Source: Serripes groenlandicus (Eukaryota > Mollusca > Bivalvia > Cardiida > Cardiidae). Taken from it: a stretch of DNA of 64,000 nt. Below the pieces are notes generated by a model. It was not told where the DNA came from, did no database searches, and saw only the letters and a program-made list of their open reading frames with translations. Position 1 is the first letter of the stretch. Every line of letters begins with the position of its first letter. The position numbers were made by a program, and so were the translations under genes. The stretch spans positions 70,652,346 to 70,716,345 of the forward strand of contig JASEVX010000003.1 in NCBI GenBank assembly GCA_031761405.1, given 5' to 3'. Below are positions 63,950-64,000 of this stretch, piece by piece.

Positions 63950-64000
<51 letters not shown>
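63950..64000. repeat. CT microsatellite, cut by the window end
   Basis: At least 25 uninterrupted CT units running off the end of the window. Confidence 0.98.

Overview
The window reads as non-coding eukaryotic DNA, most likely from a heterodont bivalve mollusc. It has no operons, no long ORFs and no RNA genes. It has splice-type signals, tRNA-derived SINE heads, many short inverted-repeat elements, several satellite arrays and one 200-N assembly gap (19888-20087). The element with ends GAGCCGTCCCGCGAGAAAAC, and the SINE tail ending in GAAAGCGGCGTAAAAC, are types I recall from bivalve genomes. That recollection was not tested, so the host assignment is moderate confidence and no species is claimed.

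Four families of MITE-like elements (short non-autonomous DNA transposons) dominate; I label them HpA-HpD. HpA (~230 bp, about 30 full or broken copies) runs from TTAACCCTTTCCC to GGGAAAGGGTTAA. HpB (~260 bp, 14 copies) has GAGCCGTCCCGCGAGAAAAC ends. HpC (~248 bp, 6 copies) starts TCGAGGGCTTGGCG and is flanked by TA. HpD (~215 bp, 4 copies) runs from TTAACTCTTTC to GAAAGGGTTAA. HpA, HpC and HpD, despite different ends, carry a related central hairpin around GCTCGTTnnGAGC; this is the most interesting general observation.

Region by region: 0-9.5 kb is MITE-rich. It contains a SINE nested in an HpA copy (5.2-5.7 kb), a perfect 70-bp palindrome (6.1 kb), the only good host-gene candidate (a minus-strand first coding exon with a membrane segment at 7.9-8.2 kb) and a fresh 180-bp tandem duplication (9.2-9.5 kb). 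10-15 kb has simple repeats (poly-C, a ~630-bp ACT-type tract) and a cluster of HpA copies. 15-40 kb is scattered HpA/HpB/HpD copies, a large diverged inverted repeat around the assembly gap (18.1-20.7 kb), a 77-bp tandem array (28.9-29.6 kb) and a SINE insertion with a 15-bp target duplication (33.6 kb). 40.6-56.6 kb is satellite-rich: 48-bp, 32-bp, 12-bp and 104-bp arrays, then a block of GATATCTCGAAC-type inverted repeats. A broken hAT-type transposase gene (48.9-49.6 kb) lies among them. 50.5-59.1 kb also holds diverged copies of a ~0.67-kb repeat. 59-64 kb returns to HpA/HpC elements and short tandem repeats, and the window ends inside a CT microsatellite.

No set of genes works together here. 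The only coding material I can support is one candidate host exon and one dead transposase. Nearly all short ORFs are chance frames, many of them inside repeats.
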